Source of the DNA: JAXGPP01 sp040766885
GTDB lineage: Bacteria; Planctomycetota; Planctomycetia; Pirellulales; Thermoguttaceae
Assembly (NCBI GenBank): GCA_040766885.1
Contig: JAXGPP010000006.1
Coordinates: 372,001-436,000, forward strand
Length of the DNA stretch: 64,000 nucleotides
Reading direction: 5' to 3'
Of this stretch, positions 32,720-43,500 are shown piece after piece. The position numbers were made by a program, and so were the translations under genes. The notes beneath the pieces are model-generated. The model was not told the DNA's origin. It did not search any database and saw only the letters and a list, made by a program, of their open reading frames with translations. How positions within the stretch are numbered: position 1 is the stretch's first letter; every line of letters begins with the position of its first letter.

Positions 32720-34639
32720 ATGAGCGGATCGCAAATCAATCTGACGCTCGGCACGGCGGGTCACATCGACCATGGCAAGACGGCCCTGGTCAAGTCGCTC
32801 ACCGGTTGCGACACCGACCGGCTCAAGGAGGAGAAGGAGCGGGGCATGTCGATCGACCTTGGCTACGCGCCCTGCACCATTGCCGGCACCGAAGTGGGCC
32901 TCGTCGATGTGCCTGGTCACGAGCACTTCGTCAAGACCATGGTCGCCGGGGCAAGCGGCATGGACGGAGTGATCCTGGTTGTCGCGGCCGACGACGGCGT
33001 GATGCCCCAAACCCGTGAGCACCTCGACATCCTGACGTTGCTGGGCGTTCACCACGGCCTCGTGGCGATGACCAAGGTCGATCGCGTCGCATCCGACCAT
33101 CGGGAATTGGCCCGTGCGGAGATCGCCGAACTGGTCCGCGGGACGTTCCTCGAAGGGGCGCCCATCCTGCCGGTCTCCAACGTCACCGCCGAGGGCTTCG
33201 ACACCTTCTTCGAGGCACTGCTGGAACTCATTGGCCGCATGGCGCCCAGGCGGTCGGACGGACTGTTTCGCCTGCCGCTCGACCGGGCGTTTTCCGCGAC
33301 CGGTTATGGAACCATCGTGGCAGGCATTCCCCTCTCGGGTTCGGCCCGGATTGGCGACCCGATTGAGCTTCTGCCCCACGGCATTGCCGGGCGGATCAAG
33401 CGGATCGAGGTTTACGGTCGCGCCAGCGACGTGCTGCTGGCGGGCCAGTGCGCAGCGGTGAACGTGGGCCACTGGGACCGTCGCGACGTCAACCGTGGCG
33501 ACGTCATCGCGACGCCCGGTTTCTTTTCACCCGAGGAATGGTACGTCGCCGAATTGCGGCTTCTGACTCGCGGTAAGCTCGTCCTCAAGAGCGGCGCGGA
33601 AGTCAAGTTCCATACCGGCACGTCGGAGGTGGCGGCGACCGTCTATCCGCTGGAGGCGGCTGTTCTTCAAGGGGGCTATGAGGGGCTCGTGCAACTGCGA
33701 ACCAAGGCGCCCGTGGTTGCCGCGCCGGGCGACCGGTTCATCCTCCGCTCGCTCACGCCCGTGCAAACGGTCGGCGGCGGCGTCATTGTCGAAGCCGTGC
33801 CGCAGCGGCTGAAGCGAACCCGAACTGCCGTGATCGAGGATCTTCACGATCGCCGCATGGCTCTTCGCGAGGAAGGCCGCTGGGTGGAATACTGCCTGCG
33901 GCGGACTGCTTCGCCGACCGTTGCGGCGGGCGATCTGGCGGTGCGAACAAAGCTCCCTCTCGCTCGGGTTGAAACGGTTCTCTCCGAACTTGTCGCCAGG
34001 GGCGCCGCGCTGGCGCTATCGCCGAACGGCTTTGTGCACCGGGATACAATGGCCGAACTGGCCGAACAATTGACGGCGATTGTCGCGGAGCATCATCGCC
34101 AGTCACCGGCCAGTCCAGGCATCGCGCGCGATAGCCTCCGGCAGGCGGCCGGGTGGGACCGGGCTGTATTCGACGCCGTCGCCGCAGCCCTTGTCGAACT
34201 CGGCCAGCTTGTCGAACAAAACGGCCGGCTGGCGCTTCGCGGCCATCGTCCCACGATCGCCGATGCCGAGAGCCAGGCGATTCAGTCAATCGAAGCCTTG
34301 TTTCTTGAGCAGCCGTTCGCGCCTCCGGCAGCCAATGAAGTGGCCGGCAAGGCCGGCTTGCCACCCCCAGTCGTGCAGAGATGCCTGCAACTGCTTTGCG
34401 AGCACGGCCGCCTGGTGCGCGTCGACGACATCCTCTTTCATCGTCAGGCCATCGAACAGGCGCGGCAGATACTCGTTGATTACCTGGAGAAGGAGGGCAA
34501 GCTGGAAAGCGTCAAGTTCAAGTACCTTCTCGACACGACGCGCAAATACGCGATTCCACTGTTGGACTACTTCGATCGCGTCGGCGTCACCGGCCGGTCG
34601 GGGCACACCCGGTTTCTCAAGGCTCGCCCTCGGTCTTGA
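32720..34639 (+). CDS. selB: Selenocysteine-specific elongation factor
   Basis: The 639-residue SelB delivers Sec-tRNA(Sec) to UGA codons by binding the SECIS hairpin in the mRNA. The GTPase domain shows GHIDHGKT (14-21), DVPGHEHF (63-70) and TKVD (118-121). EF-Tu-like domains II and III follow, and the last 200 or so residues form the winged-helix repeats that recognise SECIS RNA. ATG at 32720 has GGAG eight bases upstream. It converges with the small ACT gene, 9 bases apart. Just beyond that gene lies a candidate selenoprotein. Confidence 0.96.
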   Translation: MSGSQINLTLGTAGHIDHGKTALVKSLTGCDTDRLKEEKERGMSIDLGYAPCTIAGTEVGLVDVPGHEHFVKTMVAGASGMDGVILVVAADDGVMPQTREHLDILTLLGVHHGLVAMTKVDRVASDHRELARAEIAELVRGTFLEGAPILPVSNVTAEGFDTFFEALLELIGRMAPRRSDGLFRLPLDRAFSATGYGTIVAGIPLSGSARIGDPIELLPHGIAGRIKRIEVYGRASDVLLAGQCAAVNVGHWDRRDVNRGDVIATPGFFSPEEWYVAELRLLTRGKLVLKSGAEVKFHTGTSEVAATVYPLEAAVLQGGYEGLVQLRTKAPVVAAPGDRFILRSLTPVQTVGGGVIVEAVPQRLKRTRTAVIEDLHDRRMALREEGRWVEYCLRRTASPTVAAGDLAVRTKLPLARVETVLSELVARGAALALSPNGFVHRDTMAELAEQLTAIVAEHHRQSPASPGIARDSLRQAAGWDRAVFDAVAAALVELGQLVEQNGRLALRGHRPTIADAESQAIQSIEALFLEQPFAPPAANEVAGKAGLPPPVVQRCLQLLCEHGRLVRVDDILFHRQAIEQARQILVDYLEKEGKLESVKFKYLLDTTRKYAIPLLDYFDRVGVTGRSGHTRFLKARPRS

Positions 34640-34648
34640 CCGTCGGCC

Positions 34649-35026
34649 CTACTCCAGCGCTTTCTTGGCCTTCTTTACGTCGTCGACGGCGATGGCTAGT
34701 TCGACGAGATCGTCGGCCAGCCCAACGACGTAGACCGCCTCGAGGTTCAGCCCTGCGTCGGCCAGTTTCGCCGCCACGCCGGTCAGCTCGCCGGCCCGGT
34801 TCTCAAGCATCACGGTGACCAACTCGCGTTCTTCGAAGCGGATGTTGGCCGAATGCAGTGCCTCGCGGGCGGCGTTGATGTCGTCGGGGATGATCCGCAG
34901 CGTGCCCTGGTTGCCGAAAGTCATGGCGGCAATCGACTTGAGATTCACTCCTTGGAGCGAAAGCGCGTTGGCGACATTCGCCAACTCGCCGGGCCGGTGC
35001 GACGCGTGAATGACCAGGTCTCTCAT
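34649..35026 (-). CDS. Tandem ACT-domain protein
   Basis: This 125-residue protein consists of two ACT domains (about 1-65 and 68-125), the small regulatory fold that binds amino acids. The first begins DLVIHASHRPGELANVANALS, the second VTVMLENRAGELTGVAAKLAD. Stand-alone tandem ACT proteins usually sense an amino acid. No catalytic domain is attached and the ligand is unknown. ATG at 35026 follows AGGAG by 7 bases. It lies between selB and the candidate selenoprotein gene on the opposite strand, with no evident link to selenium. Confidence 0.88.
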   Translation of the reverse strand: MRDLVIHASHRPGELANVANALSLQGVNLKSIAAMTFGNQGTLRIIPDDINAAREALHSANIRFEERELVTVMLENRAGELTGVAAKLADAGLNLEAVYVVGLADDLVELAIAVDDVKKAKKALE

Positions 35027-35353
35027 GGCATACTCCTGACAGAGGGAGGAAGCCGCCAAGCGCCCTGCCCCCGGCGCCGCGGGCGGCGGACCGGGACACG
35101 TTCACCGCCCCCAGTGTGGCCGACGAAAGCCCTTTTGGCAAGTATGCGGTCAGCGGGGCGCGGCGCGGAGGGCTGCGCCGCCGTGGGGGGCCAGGCTGCC
35201 GGTGTCTCCGGGAGATCGGCAGTGTCGCGACCGGCGGCTCGCGAGCCACTTGCATAACGGGGCGAATTGCCCTATACTCCACGCATTAGGGCCTTTACCC
35301 AGATCGCCCGGATAAGGCCAAAGGCTCCCGGGATTAAGGGAAAGGAGACCGGC
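35027..35353. other. Divergent gap upstream of the candidate selenoprotein
   Basis: This gap separates the ACT gene from the candidate selenoprotein gene. It holds the promoter at 35250-35278. Downstream of that, GGCCTT (35289-35294) can pair with AAGGCC (35314-35319) in the leader RNA, and a strong AAAGGAG precedes the start codon. I see no gene or known riboswitch in the rest. Confidence 0.6.
35250..35278 (+). promoter_or_regulatory. Promoter of the candidate selenoprotein gene
   Basis: TTGCAT (35250-35255) and TATACT (35273-35278) are exactly 17 bases apart, about 75 bases before the start codon. It is one of the best promoter matches in the window. Confidence 0.6.
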
Positions 35354-37060
35354 ATGAACACACTGTGGGGAACGAGGGGCCGGCGGGCTACTACGATGCT
35401 CGTTGCGGCTGCCCTGGCCCTGGCCGTTGCGGCGGCAGGGCTGGCCGAACCACGTTCGGCCACGGAAAGGGCCGAGTTCGAACTGCGCGAGATCACGCTT
35501 GGCCAATTCGAGGCCGAGGCGGGGCCTCACTCCCAGGATCTGCTCCGCGGCCAAGCGGTGTATTGCACGAGCGAGCCAAATGGCGACGTCAAAGCCTACC
35601 CCAAGCTGCGATCCGCAGCCCCGTGGTATGGCGACGTGACTTTCGGCCGGAACTGGTCCGACCGCGAGGGTGGGGTGAAGCTGCACTTCGTGCTCGATGA
35701 ATCGGGCAGTCCGCCCGCGGAGGAGAAAGCCGCCGAAGCCGAGCCCTCCGAATCACTGCTCGACCGGCTGCTGAGTGCCTTGAAAGGCCAGTCCAAGGAG
35801 CAGCCCGAGGCGAAGAAGCCCGTGACTTTCGACCGGCTGTACATCGATCTCAACGGCGACCTCGACTTGACGAACGACCCTGTGGTGACGCCGCGGCAGG
35901 ACAAGACGGCGCCCTGCCCGGAATACTGGAAAGATTCACCGACGCTATTCTTCGACGACGTTGCCTTTGAACTCGATTTCGGGGGCGATCTGGGAATCCG
36001 CCGGGTCTCAGTCGTGCCGCGACTGATGACGGGCGAGTCCGACGGAAAGGCGTATGCGTCGATGTTCTTCGTCTTTCCCATCGCGCGGAAAGGGAAGATC
36101 GAGATCGGCAGTCGGAAGTATGAAGCCCTGCTCGCGCAGCCTTACTATGCGTCCGGGCGATTCGACGGGTCAGGCACATCGCTCTACCTGACGCCCTCCG
36201 GCGGCGAGGCCAACCAGGAGGAGTACTGGTGGGGTCATGACGAACTTGGTGCGATGCGCTGGATCGACGGCCGCTACTACACGACCTCGGCCACGCCGCT
36301 GGGCGACAGGCTGATCGTAAATCCCTATCTGGGAGAGGTCGGCGTTTTCGCGGTCGGACCGGGCGAGCGCCCGAAGATCGCCAGCCCTGCTACTTCCGGC
36401 TCGTTGCGTTCCAAGGATCACGCGGTGGCGGTGGGCAAGTCCGGCGAGCAGGGGTCGCTCGACGCGATCGAACGTTGCGAACTGCCCGTCGGTGACTATC
36501 TGTTGAACTATGTGAGCGTGGAGTATGGCGACCTGAGGATCAGCCTCTCGCACAACTACCACTCTGACGGCAAACCGCGCGACTCCGACCGAAAGCTTGT
36601 CTATGCAATCGCGATCCGCCCCGACAAGCCGTTTGTGCTCGATTTCTCCAACAAGCCCGAGGTGATGTTCGCCAGCCCGGCCAAAGACCAAACGTTCAGG
36701 CCGGGCGACGAGATCGAGGTCAAGGCGGTGCTCACCGACCCGGTGCTCGATGCGATGATCCGCGGGCTGGACGACAAGAAGGTTCTTGACAAGGCATCGG
36801 CCCTCGGCGATGACGCCTGGCAGAAGCGGCCCTGGCAACTCGATCCCTTGGTGACGATCGCCGACGGTGAAGGGAAGATCGTCGCCGAGGGAAAGATGCC
36901 GTTTGGCTGAGACGGCACCTGCGGGTACTCGTGGCGAGTGCCGAAGGAGATGAAGCTGGCTTGCGAGCAAGAGGTGTTCACCGTAACCGTCAGCTACGAC
37001 ACCCGTGAATTATACGGCAAGGTGCAGGCCGAGCGAACGCTGACGATCATCGCGCCATAG
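35354..37060 (+). CDS. Candidate secreted selenoprotein with in-frame UGA
   Basis: I read this as a 568-residue exported protein with selenocysteine at position 519. A signal peptide (about 1-31) is followed by unassigned beta-rich domains and a calcium-loop-like DLNGDLDLTND (165-175). The frame meets TGA at 36908-36910, then runs 49 more sense codons to TAG at 37058-37060, with the same GC-rich third positions and an alternating strand pattern (VFTVTVSYDT, RTLTIIAP). The residues around the UGA are KMPFG-U-DGTC-GYSW, a UxxxC motif suggesting redox chemistry or metal binding. A SECIS-like hairpin follows, and selA/selB lie just upstream. AAAGGAG precedes ATG 35354. The alternative is a 518-residue protein ending at 36910, or a Cys-to-stop mutation. 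I know no named family. Confidence 0.68.
36913..36943 (+). promoter_or_regulatory. Candidate bacterial SECIS element
   Basis: After the UGA at 36908-36910 the mRNA can form ACUCG (36927-36931), loop UGG, CGAGU (36935-36939). This is a 5-bp stem extended by GGC (36914-36916) with GCC (36940-36942) across a bulge. The loop begins 22 bases after the UGA and has G in its first two bases, within the known bacterial SECIS limits (loop of 3-14, stem of 4-16 bp, 16-37 bases from UGA). A competing fold pairs CGGCAC (36913-36918) with GUGCCG (36938-36943). Confidence 0.6.
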
Positions 37061-37130
37061 CGCGCCGCGGTGTGGCGCTCGGCGCTGCGGCCCAGGCTGC
37101 ATGCGCGCCGTCCTGCCATGCGCGTATTGC

Positions 37131-38405
37131 TCAAAATGCCCAGCCGTCAGGGAGCGTTGCCCCCTTGGGAATGACCACGATTCCGTCACGAATCATGCCG
37201 TGTTCGGTTTCGTCGGTGCAATCGATGCCGCGGGGATTGGAAACCCGGACGTCGCGGCCGATGCGGCAATTCTTGTCGATGATCGCATCTTCGATGTGCG
37301 AGCCGGCCCCGATGCCGAGCGGCCGCGGGCCCCGCCCGTTGTGGCTGGGGTCATCGTAGTAATCGTGCCCCATCAGGATTGAGTCGCGGATCACCACGTC
37401 GGGCCCGATGATCGACCGCAGTCCGATGATGCTGTTCTCGATCACCGTTCCCTCGCCGATCACGCAGCCATCGGCTACCAGGCTGCCTCGCACGCTCACT
37501 CCGTCCAGTCGCGTCGGCGGCAGGAAGTGGGCCCGCGTGTAGATCGGGGCGGGCGGAGAGAAGAGTGGAAAGGGCGGATCGGGCGAGGCGAGGCTCAAGT
37601 TGGCTTCGTAGAACGCGCGTATGGTCCCGATGTCTTCCCAGTAGCCGTCGGAGAGAAAGATCTGCACCCGGCGAGCGCGGATCGAGGCCGGAAAGACCTC
37701 CTTGCCAAAGTCCTGGTAGTTGGTCTTCTCGAGCACATCGACCAGGGTTTGGCGCCTGAAAAGGTAGATGCCCATGTTTGCCAGGCAGTCGCGACCGTGG
37801 GGCGTGATCCCTTGGGACTCAATCCAGGCCGGATCGGTCCGCACGAGGTCGATTTCCTGTTCGGTCTTGGGCTTCTCGAGAAAACCCTGCACGCGCCCCG
37901 AGTCATCGACGCGCATGATTCCCAGCCCGCCCGCGTGACGGGCGTGCACCGGAAGGCCGGCGATTGTCACATCGGCCCCCGACGCGCGGTGCGTGGCAAT
38001 GAGCCGTTCGAAGTCCATGCGGTAAAGCTGGTCGCCGGAGAGGATGAGCACCTCGTCCACGTCCGGCTGCTGCAGGTAGCGGAGGTTCTGCCGCACGGCA
38101 TCGGCGGTTCCCTGATACCAGTCGGAACCGGACAGCGTCTGCTGGGCTGCCAGGATCTCGACGAAGCCCTGCCCGAAAACGTCGAAAGTATAGGTGCTGC
38201 CGATGTGGTGGTGCAGGCTGACCGAATTGAACTGCGTCAGCACATAGATTCGCTTCAGACCGCTCGTGATGCAGTTGGAAAGCGGGATATCGATCAGCCG
38301 GTACTTGCCCGCGATGGGCACGGCCGGCTTGGAGCGGACCTTGGTGAGCGGATACAGCCGCGTTCCTCTTCCGCCTCCAAGCACCAACGCAACAACGTTG
38401 TTCAT
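37131..38405 (-). CDS. glgC: Glucose-1-phosphate adenylyltransferase
   Basis: This 424-residue enzyme makes ADP-glucose for glycogen. The nucleotidyltransferase domain shows GGGRGTRLYPLTKVRSKPAVP near the start, GTADAVRQN, ILSGDQLYRMD and the glucose-phosphate region FLEKPKT. The C-terminal third is a left-handed beta-helix of hexapeptide repeats (GCVIGEGTVIENSIIG). ATG at 38405 follows GGGAG by 6 bases and is preferred over the ATG four codons upstream. It converges with the candidate selenoprotein gene. No other glycogen genes are adjacent. Confidence 0.93.
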   Translation of the reverse strand: MNNVVALVLGGGRGTRLYPLTKVRSKPAVPIAGKYRLIDIPLSNCITSGLKRIYVLTQFNSVSLHHHIGSTYTFDVFGQGFVEILAAQQTLSGSDWYQGTADAVRQNLRYLQQPDVDEVLILSGDQLYRMDFERLIATHRASGADVTIAGLPVHARHAGGLGIMRVDDSGRVQGFLEKPKTEQEIDLVRTDPAWIESQGITPHGRDCLANMGIYLFRRQTLVDVLEKTNYQDFGKEVFPASIRARRVQIFLSDGYWEDIGTIRAFYEANLSLASPDPPFPLFSPPAPIYTRAHFLPPTRLDGVSVRGSLVADGCVIGEGTVIENSIIGLRSIIGPDVVIRDSILMGHDYYDDPSHNGRGPRPLGIGAGSHIEDAIIDKNCRIGRDVRVSNPRGIDCTDETEHGMIRDGIVVIPKGATLPDGWAF

Positions 38406-38829
38406 GATGACTCCCATGGCAGTTGCCCGGCTGTGGCGGGCATGTTGTTGGCGCGGTGTTCGGCAGTGCGACTCCGGCCACTACTGGACCGCGATGCGGC
38501 ACTGCGTTACGATCCCCCTCGTATCCCAATCCGCCTGCGAGGTCGCTCAACGTCTCAGGCGCATCGGACCGGTCCCGAACAACGTTGTAGCGGAAAGGGG
38601 TCTGCGTGGGAACCGTGGGCCCGGCGGCAAAGTCTGCGCAACCGTTTCAGGTGGCAGTCGCGAAATCGTACGGGCCATAGCGGTCGTACCGGATTTCGCC
38701 AAACTGTGAATTTGTCCCAACATGCGGACGATACTGCCCCAATATGGCTCGCCGTTGAATTCGGGCAGAGCCTGCGGGGCAAGGACCACGGTGACTGGGC
38801 CGAACCGCGTCGTGCGCAGGGATGCAACC
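38406..38829. other. Divergent gap with no clear feature
   Basis: This 424-base region separates glgC from the porin-like gene, so both promoters should lie here. It contains short frames of no coding character and no convincing promoter pair, hairpin or repeat that I can defend. Confidence 0.5.
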
Positions 38830-40341
38830 ATGAAAGCCTTGCTGGCCAGTATTCTCCTATTCTGGGTGGCCATCACCATGTCGGTTTCAGCGGCCGAGCC
38901 ACTGGCCGAACTTGATCTCTCGCAGCGCCTTGAGCAACTCGAGGCGGAAACCCACGCCCTGCGGACCGAACTGGAGACACTCCGCCAGGCGCCCGTCCGC
39001 CTGCCTCCGATCCCCCCTGCCGACGGCGGGTTGGCCGGACTCGACGCATCGGGTTCAGCGGCTGCGATGCCGGCACTCCCGTCCGCAGGCGAACTCCCTC
39101 AACAAATCGCTAAGGCTCCGGAGGCCGCTCAGGCTTCGGGTCCCACGCTGGAAGCCGCCCAGGCGGAAATGAAGAAGCTCGTCTGGACCAAGGGTGATTT
39201 CAAGATCGTGCCCTACGGCATGTTGTGGGCCGATATGGTCTACGCCACGCAGCGCAATAACCCGGGTTCGTATACCTTTTGGATTAACTCGGCAGATGTT
39301 GATCCCGAAGATGCGTTCGCTATCGACGCCCGGCGTACCCGTCTCGGTATTGATGTTACCGGGCCTGACATCCCTCTGTTTCACTGCGCGTCGAGTAGCG
39401 GCCGCGTGGAGATCGACTTCGAGGGCGAGTTTGTCCTCGAAAACAAGGGTTCGGTGCTGTTGCGACATGCCTACTGGCAGGTCAAAGACGAAGACTTCTT
39501 GTTCCTGTTTGGGCAGACATCAGACATTATCTCGCCGCTGGTGCCGGGCACACTGAACTACTCGGTGCAGTGGAACGCCGGCAACATTGGCTATCGCCGC
39601 GCTCAGTTCCGCGCCGAACGTTATTACAACGTTTCCGATCGTTTGTTCATCACCGCGCAGGGGTCGCTCAACCAGGACATCGTTACCGATTTCACGGCCG
39701 AACCCGGCGTTCGCCGCGAGAGCGCAGACTGGCCGGTAATCGAGGGCCGGATGGCGGCAACGCTCGGTCCCCGCGGCGAGCACTGCCTGCCGGCGGTCGT
39801 CGGCATCTCGGCCCACATCGGAGAAACAGGCTTTGACTTTCTAGCCGCCGGACCGCCGCCGCTGAGCCTGCCGCCGGAGCAGAACTTCCGCGCCCTCACC
39901 TGGTCGATCAACGGCGATGTACGGATTCCGATTACACCGTACTTCGGCTTCCAGGGAGAAGTTTTCACCGGTGAGAACTTGAGCGCGTTCCTGGGCGGCA
40001 TCGGGCAGGGAGTGTGCGGATGCCTTCGCGGACCGGTCGCCTCGACGGGCGGTTGGATGGAACTGTGGTACGACTGGAATCCGCGGCTGCACAGCCATGT
40101 CGGCTACAGCATCGACAACCCGCGCGACGAAGACATGCTCTTCGGCCGGAGCCTCAACAACGCCGTATTTGCCAACGTCGTTTACGACATCACGCCCAAG
40201 CTCAATACGGGCTTCGAGGTCTCCCACTGGCGGACCGAGTACATGGAAACGCGGGGCGGCCTGATCCCGGACAACCTGCTCCGGCCGGACTCGCCGGGCG
40301 AAGCGACCATTTTCCAGTGGATGGTCATGTACGGCTTCTGA
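38830..40341 (+). CDS. Porin-like outer-membrane beta-barrel protein
   Basis: This 503-residue protein starts with a signal peptide (KALLASILLFWVAITMSVSA). A short coiled coil follows (about 25-55, heptad-like LSQRLEQLEAETHALRTELE), and after a flexible linker a long run of alternating strands begins with FKIVPYGMLWADMVYAT. The last residues are VMYGF, with the terminal Phe typical of outer-membrane barrels. The layout recalls DcaP-like porins, whose coiled coil trimerises the barrel. Substrate unknown. ATG at 38830 follows AGGGA. The gene stands alone between glgC and the large propeller protein. Confidence 0.72.
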   Translation: MKALLASILLFWVAITMSVSAAEPLAELDLSQRLEQLEAETHALRTELETLRQAPVRLPPIPPADGGLAGLDASGSAAAMPALPSAGELPQQIAKAPEAAQASGPTLEAAQAEMKKLVWTKGDFKIVPYGMLWADMVYATQRNNPGSYTFWINSADVDPEDAFAIDARRTRLGIDVTGPDIPLFHCASSSGRVEIDFEGEFVLENKGSVLLRHAYWQVKDEDFLFLFGQTSDIISPLVPGTLNYSVQWNAGNIGYRRAQFRAERYYNVSDRLFITAQGSLNQDIVTDFTAEPGVRRESADWPVIEGRMAATLGPRGEHCLPAVVGISAHIGETGFDFLAAGPPPLSLPPEQNFRALTWSINGDVRIPITPYFGFQGEVFTGENLSAFLGGIGQGVCGCLRGPVASTGGWMELWYDWNPRLHSHVGYSIDNPRDEDMLFGRSLNNAVFANVVYDITPKLNTGFEVSHWRTEYMETRGGLIPDNLLRPDSPGEATIFQWMVMYGF

Positions 40342-40550
40342 ACCCACCCGTTCTGCCGGGCCGGATGACCGCACTGAGCCAAGCGGGCCGGGCGGCATGT
40401 TCACGACGTGGACGTGCCGCCCGATCCCGTTTTGCCGTGCCGCCACCAGAGGGCAGACCGCAGCCAGTGTCGCTATGCGATATAGCCCGGGCGCGTTAGA
40501 CTGCTCGTGCCGTTCGTTCCGCGAGAAAGTCATGCGTTCGGAGACAATGT

Positions 40551-43500
40551 ATGAGGCCCCTCATCCTCCTGGCTGGCGGATTGGCACTGGCGGCGAACAC
40601 GTTCTTCGCTGGGCGGCTTCAAGCCCAGGACGACCCGGCCGCGCAGGCGGAACGAATCCGTGCCGCAAGCGGCGTCCGCGGCGGGCTGGTGGTCCACGTG
40701 GGCTGCGGCGACGGCCGTCTGACCGCGGCGCTCGGCGGCCCAGGTTTTCTGGTCCACGGTCTGGCGAGATCGCAAACCGTGGTCGACCAGGCGCGGACCC
40801 ACGTGAAGGGGCTCGGACTTTACGGTCCGGTGTCGATTGACCGCTGGGACGGAAGACATTTGCCCTACGCTGACAATCTCGTGAACCTGCTTGTCTCGGC
40901 CGAGGCGGGCGACCTTGACCCAAGGGAAATCCAGCGAGTGCTCGCTCCCCAGGGCGTGGCCTGCCTGTTTGTCGACGGACAATGGCAGAAATCGATCAAA
41001 CCGCGCCCTGCGAACATCGATGAGTGGACGCACTACCTGCACGACTCCACAGGTAACCCGGTATCGCAAGACGAAGCGGTCGGCCCGCCGCGCCGCTTGC
41101 AGTGGGTGGCCGGGCCGCGCTGGGCGCGCCATCACGACCACATGGCGAGCATGACCTCGCTCGTGTCAAGTGGCGGACGGCTGTTCTACATCTTCGACGA
41201 GGGGCCCACGGCCTCGATCCAGTTGCCGCCCCAGTGGCGCCTGATCGCCCGCGACGGCTTCAATGGCACGCTGCTCTGGAAGCGGGACATCGCATCGTGG
41301 AATACGCACCAGTGGCCGCTCAAGAGCGGCCCGGCTCATCTCCTGCGGCGACTCGTGGCTGCCGACAATCGCGTGTACGTTACGCTGGCCTTCGACGCAC
41401 CGGTTAGCGCGCTGGAGGCGACTTCCGGCCAGACGCTGATGGCATATGAAGGAAGCGAGCGGACGGGCGAAATTGTACTCTCCGCAGGAACGCTCCTGGC
41501 ACTCGTCGAACCGGAAGGCTCAAAGTTGACCGAGTGGCGGCGCCGCGATACGTACGTTTGGGACAACAGCCGGCGGGCCAATGCCGATTGGGCATGGGCC
41601 GGCGCGCCGCGGCGGATTGCCGCGTACGAGGCCCAGTCGGGCAAACCGCTCTGGCAGCACGAGGCGCCGGTGGCACCTTGCTCGCTGGCCGCTGACGGCC
41701 GCCGGGTGATCTTCTACGACGGCGAGAAGATCATCTGCCTGGCGCAGGGAGACGGAAAGACGCTTTGGCAGAGCGAGCCGATTGCCGCCCAGATGCCCGT
41801 GCACACGAGCACCGGCCCGCGGACGATCCTCTATGGAGACGTCGTCCTCTTCGCCGGCAACAACGGCCTGATAACCGGCCTCTCAGCCGCCGATGGTCGC
41901 AAGCTGTGGGAAGGCAAGCAGTATCCCTCGGGCCATCAGTCGCTCCGCGATTTGCTGGTCTCGGGCGGGCTGGTCTGGACCGGTTTTGTCGCCGGTAACA
42001 ACGATTCGGGGCTCTTCACCGGCCGTGATCCGCTCACCGGTGAGGTCAAGAATGAGTTTCTGCCCGACGTGACCATCGACTGGTTCCACCACCGCTGCTA
42101 TCCGTCCAAGGCGACTGAGAAGTACCTGCTCACCTCCCGCAACGGTATCGAAGTAATCGACCCCCAGGCGCAGCACTGGGAGACCCATCACTGGGTGCGG
42201 GGCGGCTGCATCTACGGCATACTGCCGTGCAACGGGCTGGTGTATGCCCCAATGCACTCATGCGGCTGCTATCTGGAGGCGAAACTCAGCGGCTTCAACG
42301 CCCTGGCCGCCGGCCCCGTGCCGCAACCGACCGCCGCCGAGTTGGCTGGCGAGGCGAGGCTGGAGAAAGGCGCCGCTTACGGGCACCAGCAGGAGGCAGA
42401 GGTTGGCACCGAGTGGCCCATGTATCGGCGCGACGTCGCCCGCAGCGGGTCGACGCCGGTCGGCGTCGGGAAGGTGTTGGGCCAGAAATGGAAGACGTCG
42501 CTGGGCGGCCGCCTAACGCCACCAGTGGTGGCCGGCGGCCGCGTGTACCTCGCCGCGATCGATGCCCACACGGTGCATGCGCTGGAAGCTGAGACCGGCC
42601 AGCCGGTGTGGAGTTTCACCGCCGGCGGACGCGTCGACTCGGCCCCCACGGTTCACCGCGGCCTGGTGCTCTTCGGTTCGGCCGACGGCTATGTCTACGC
42701 CTTGCGGGCCACCGACGGTCAGCTTGCCTGGCGGTTCCGCGCCGCGCCGCTGGACCGCCGCATGACGGCGTTCGACCAGTTGGAGTCGACGTGGCCCGCC
42801 CACGGCAGCGTACTGGTGCACGAGGGCGTGCTCTACGCCACGGCGGGGCGGTCGCTGTTTCTTGACGGCGGCATCCGGCTGGTGCGACTCGAACCGACCA
42901 CCGGCCGGCTCTTGGGCGAGGTCGTCATGGACGAACGTGACCCGGAAAGCGGTGAGAACATGCAGGTCCACGTGAAGGGCGAGAACATGCCCGTCGCCCT
43001 GGCGGACATTCTCTCCTGCGACGGCACGCACCTCTATATGCGGTCGCAGAAAATGGATCTCGAGGGACGGCGGCTGGAGATCCCGGTTGAAAACGTGCAA
43101 GACCAGCCGGCGGAGGGTTCACACCTGTTCTGCCAGGTCGGATTCCTCGACGACTCGTGGTTCTATCGCTCGTTCTGGACGTTCGGACGCCGTGTCAACG
43201 GCGGCTACGGCGGCTGGTTCCAAGCGGCGCGAATGGTGCCGGCAGGACGAATCATGGTGTTCGACGACGATCGGGTGTTCGGCTTCGGCCGCAAACCGGA
43301 GTATTACGTCAACGGTTCGGTGCTCGAGTACCAGCTCTTTGCCGCCGAACGGTATGTGGCCTCCGATTCAATTGCCCAAGTGAGCAAGGCGGAACGCCAG
43401 ATCAACGCCCGGTCGGACAAAAAGAGCGCCAACGCCTCCGACTGGAAACTCCGCCGCGGCTTCCCCGTCGAGGATCTGACCGCGGCTCGCTATCAGTGGC

